Assembly (NCBI GenBank): GCA_030601545.1
Contig: JAUVTM010000128.1
Coordinates: 1 to 6,262 of the forward strand
DNA: 6,262 nucleotides
Reading direction: 5' to 3'
Origin: Syntrophobacterales bacterium
GTDB lineage: Bacteria; Desulfobacterota; Syntrophobacteria; BM002
Shown here: in pieces, positions 6,052 to 6,262 of the stretch
How positions within the stretch are numbered: the stretch's first letter is position 1
Layout of the letters: each line of letters begins with the position of its first letter
Translations under genes and position numbers: made by a program
The notes under the pieces: model-generated
What the model was told of the DNA's origin: nothing
The model's database searches: none
Seen by the model: only the letters and a program-made list of their open reading frames with translations

Positions 6052-6080
6052 ATTATACCACGATACCACTGGATGGTTAC
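6052..6080 (-). promoter_or_regulatory. Sigma-70-type promoter for rtcA with extended -10
   Basis: The minus strand reads TGGTATAAT, a perfect -10 (6052-6057) with the TGn extension (6058-6060). A weak -35 GTAACC (6075-6080, 3 of 6 bases) lies at the ideal 17-base spacing. Transcription would start near 6045 and give a leader of roughly 85 bases before rtcA. The downstream minus-strand genes may be read from here, though the gaps could hide other promoters. For the divergent rubredoxin gene I found only a weak candidate (TTGCGA at 6016, TAAAGT at 6039). Confidence 0.6.
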
Positions 6081-6146
6081 GTGGCGCTTTTTTTCTTGGA
6101 CTACGCGAGGTGAAGAGCCTCAGGAATTTGTGGAAAGGAGGAGGTT

Positions 6147-6262
6147 ATGGACAAGTGGGTCTGCGAGGTTTGTGGTTACATATATGATCCAGCTGTTGGT
6201 GATGATGAGGGAGGTATTCCCGCAGGAACTTCTTTTGAAGATCTGCCCGATGATTGGACTTG
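6147..6262 (+). CDS. Rubredoxin, truncated by the window end
   Basis: Rubredoxin is a small cytoplasmic electron carrier holding one Fe(Cys)4 centre. It commonly serves superoxide reductase, rubrerythrin or oxygen-reducing flavoproteins in anaerobes. The first 38 residues are visible: MDKWVCEVCGYIYDPAVGD, then EGGIPAGTSFEDLPDDWT. The first Cys-x-x-Cys-Gly pair (C6, C9), the aromatic Tyr11 and Tyr13 and the conserved G-x-P-x-G-T-x-F-x-D-L-P-x-D-W segment are all typical. The last two bases begin the codon of the expected third cysteine of the CPxCG knuckle. Translation signals are strong, with AAAGGAGG ending five bases before the ATG. It is divergent from rtcA. Its redox partner would lie downstream, outside the window. 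About 15 residues are missing if it is a standard single-domain form of around 53. Confidence 0.95.
   Translation, partial: MDKWVCEVCGYIYDPAVGDDEGGIPAGTSFEDLPDDWT

Noticed and set aside
6058..6094. Terminator: CCACG...CGTGG stem followed by a T run on the plus strand
   Set aside because: The stem is only five base pairs with a 17-base loop, no plus-strand gene ends before it, and it overlaps the rtcA promoter.

Overview
The window looks like bacterial chromosome, probably from an anaerobe or microaerophile. The Shine-Dalgarno sites are bacterial (GGAG or GGAGG before four genes), one perfect TATAAT -10 is present, and the gene set includes a rubredoxin and a biotin-dependent carboxylase pair. 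I cannot name the lineage. The intergenic heptanucleotide repeats are a strong lineage clue, but I cannot search them here.

Layout: (i) 1-68 is the 3' end of an unidentified plus-strand gene. (ii) 69-769 is a 700-base stretch with no convincing gene but several short dyads. (iii) 770-5961 is a minus-strand block, transcribed in the order rtcA (RNA 3'-phosphate cyclase), biotin carboxylase, a PYC/OadA-type carboxyltransferase that lacks a biotin carrier domain, and a small secreted protein of unknown function. (iv) 5962-6146 is a divergent promoter region. (v) From 6147 a plus-strand rubredoxin runs off the window.

The biotin carboxylase and carboxyltransferase should act together. The first loads CO2 from bicarbonate onto biotin at the cost of ATP, and the second passes it to an acceptor, probably a 2-oxoacid such as pyruvate. 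The biotinyl carrier they need is not encoded in this window. The carboxyltransferase stops about where a fused carrier would begin in PycB or OadA. RtcA and rubredoxin have no evident pathway link to the pair.

The most unusual feature is not a gene. Every gap in the minus-strand block holds tandem 7-base units. The gap between rtcA and the biotin carboxylase carries 32 consecutive heptamers (4693-4916) in one unbroken register, drifting from one word to the next. Shorter arrays built from related words lie at 1184-1343, 3038-3118 and 5961-5988. They press against or overlap start and stop codons. The 69-769 gap and the rubredoxin leader lack them.
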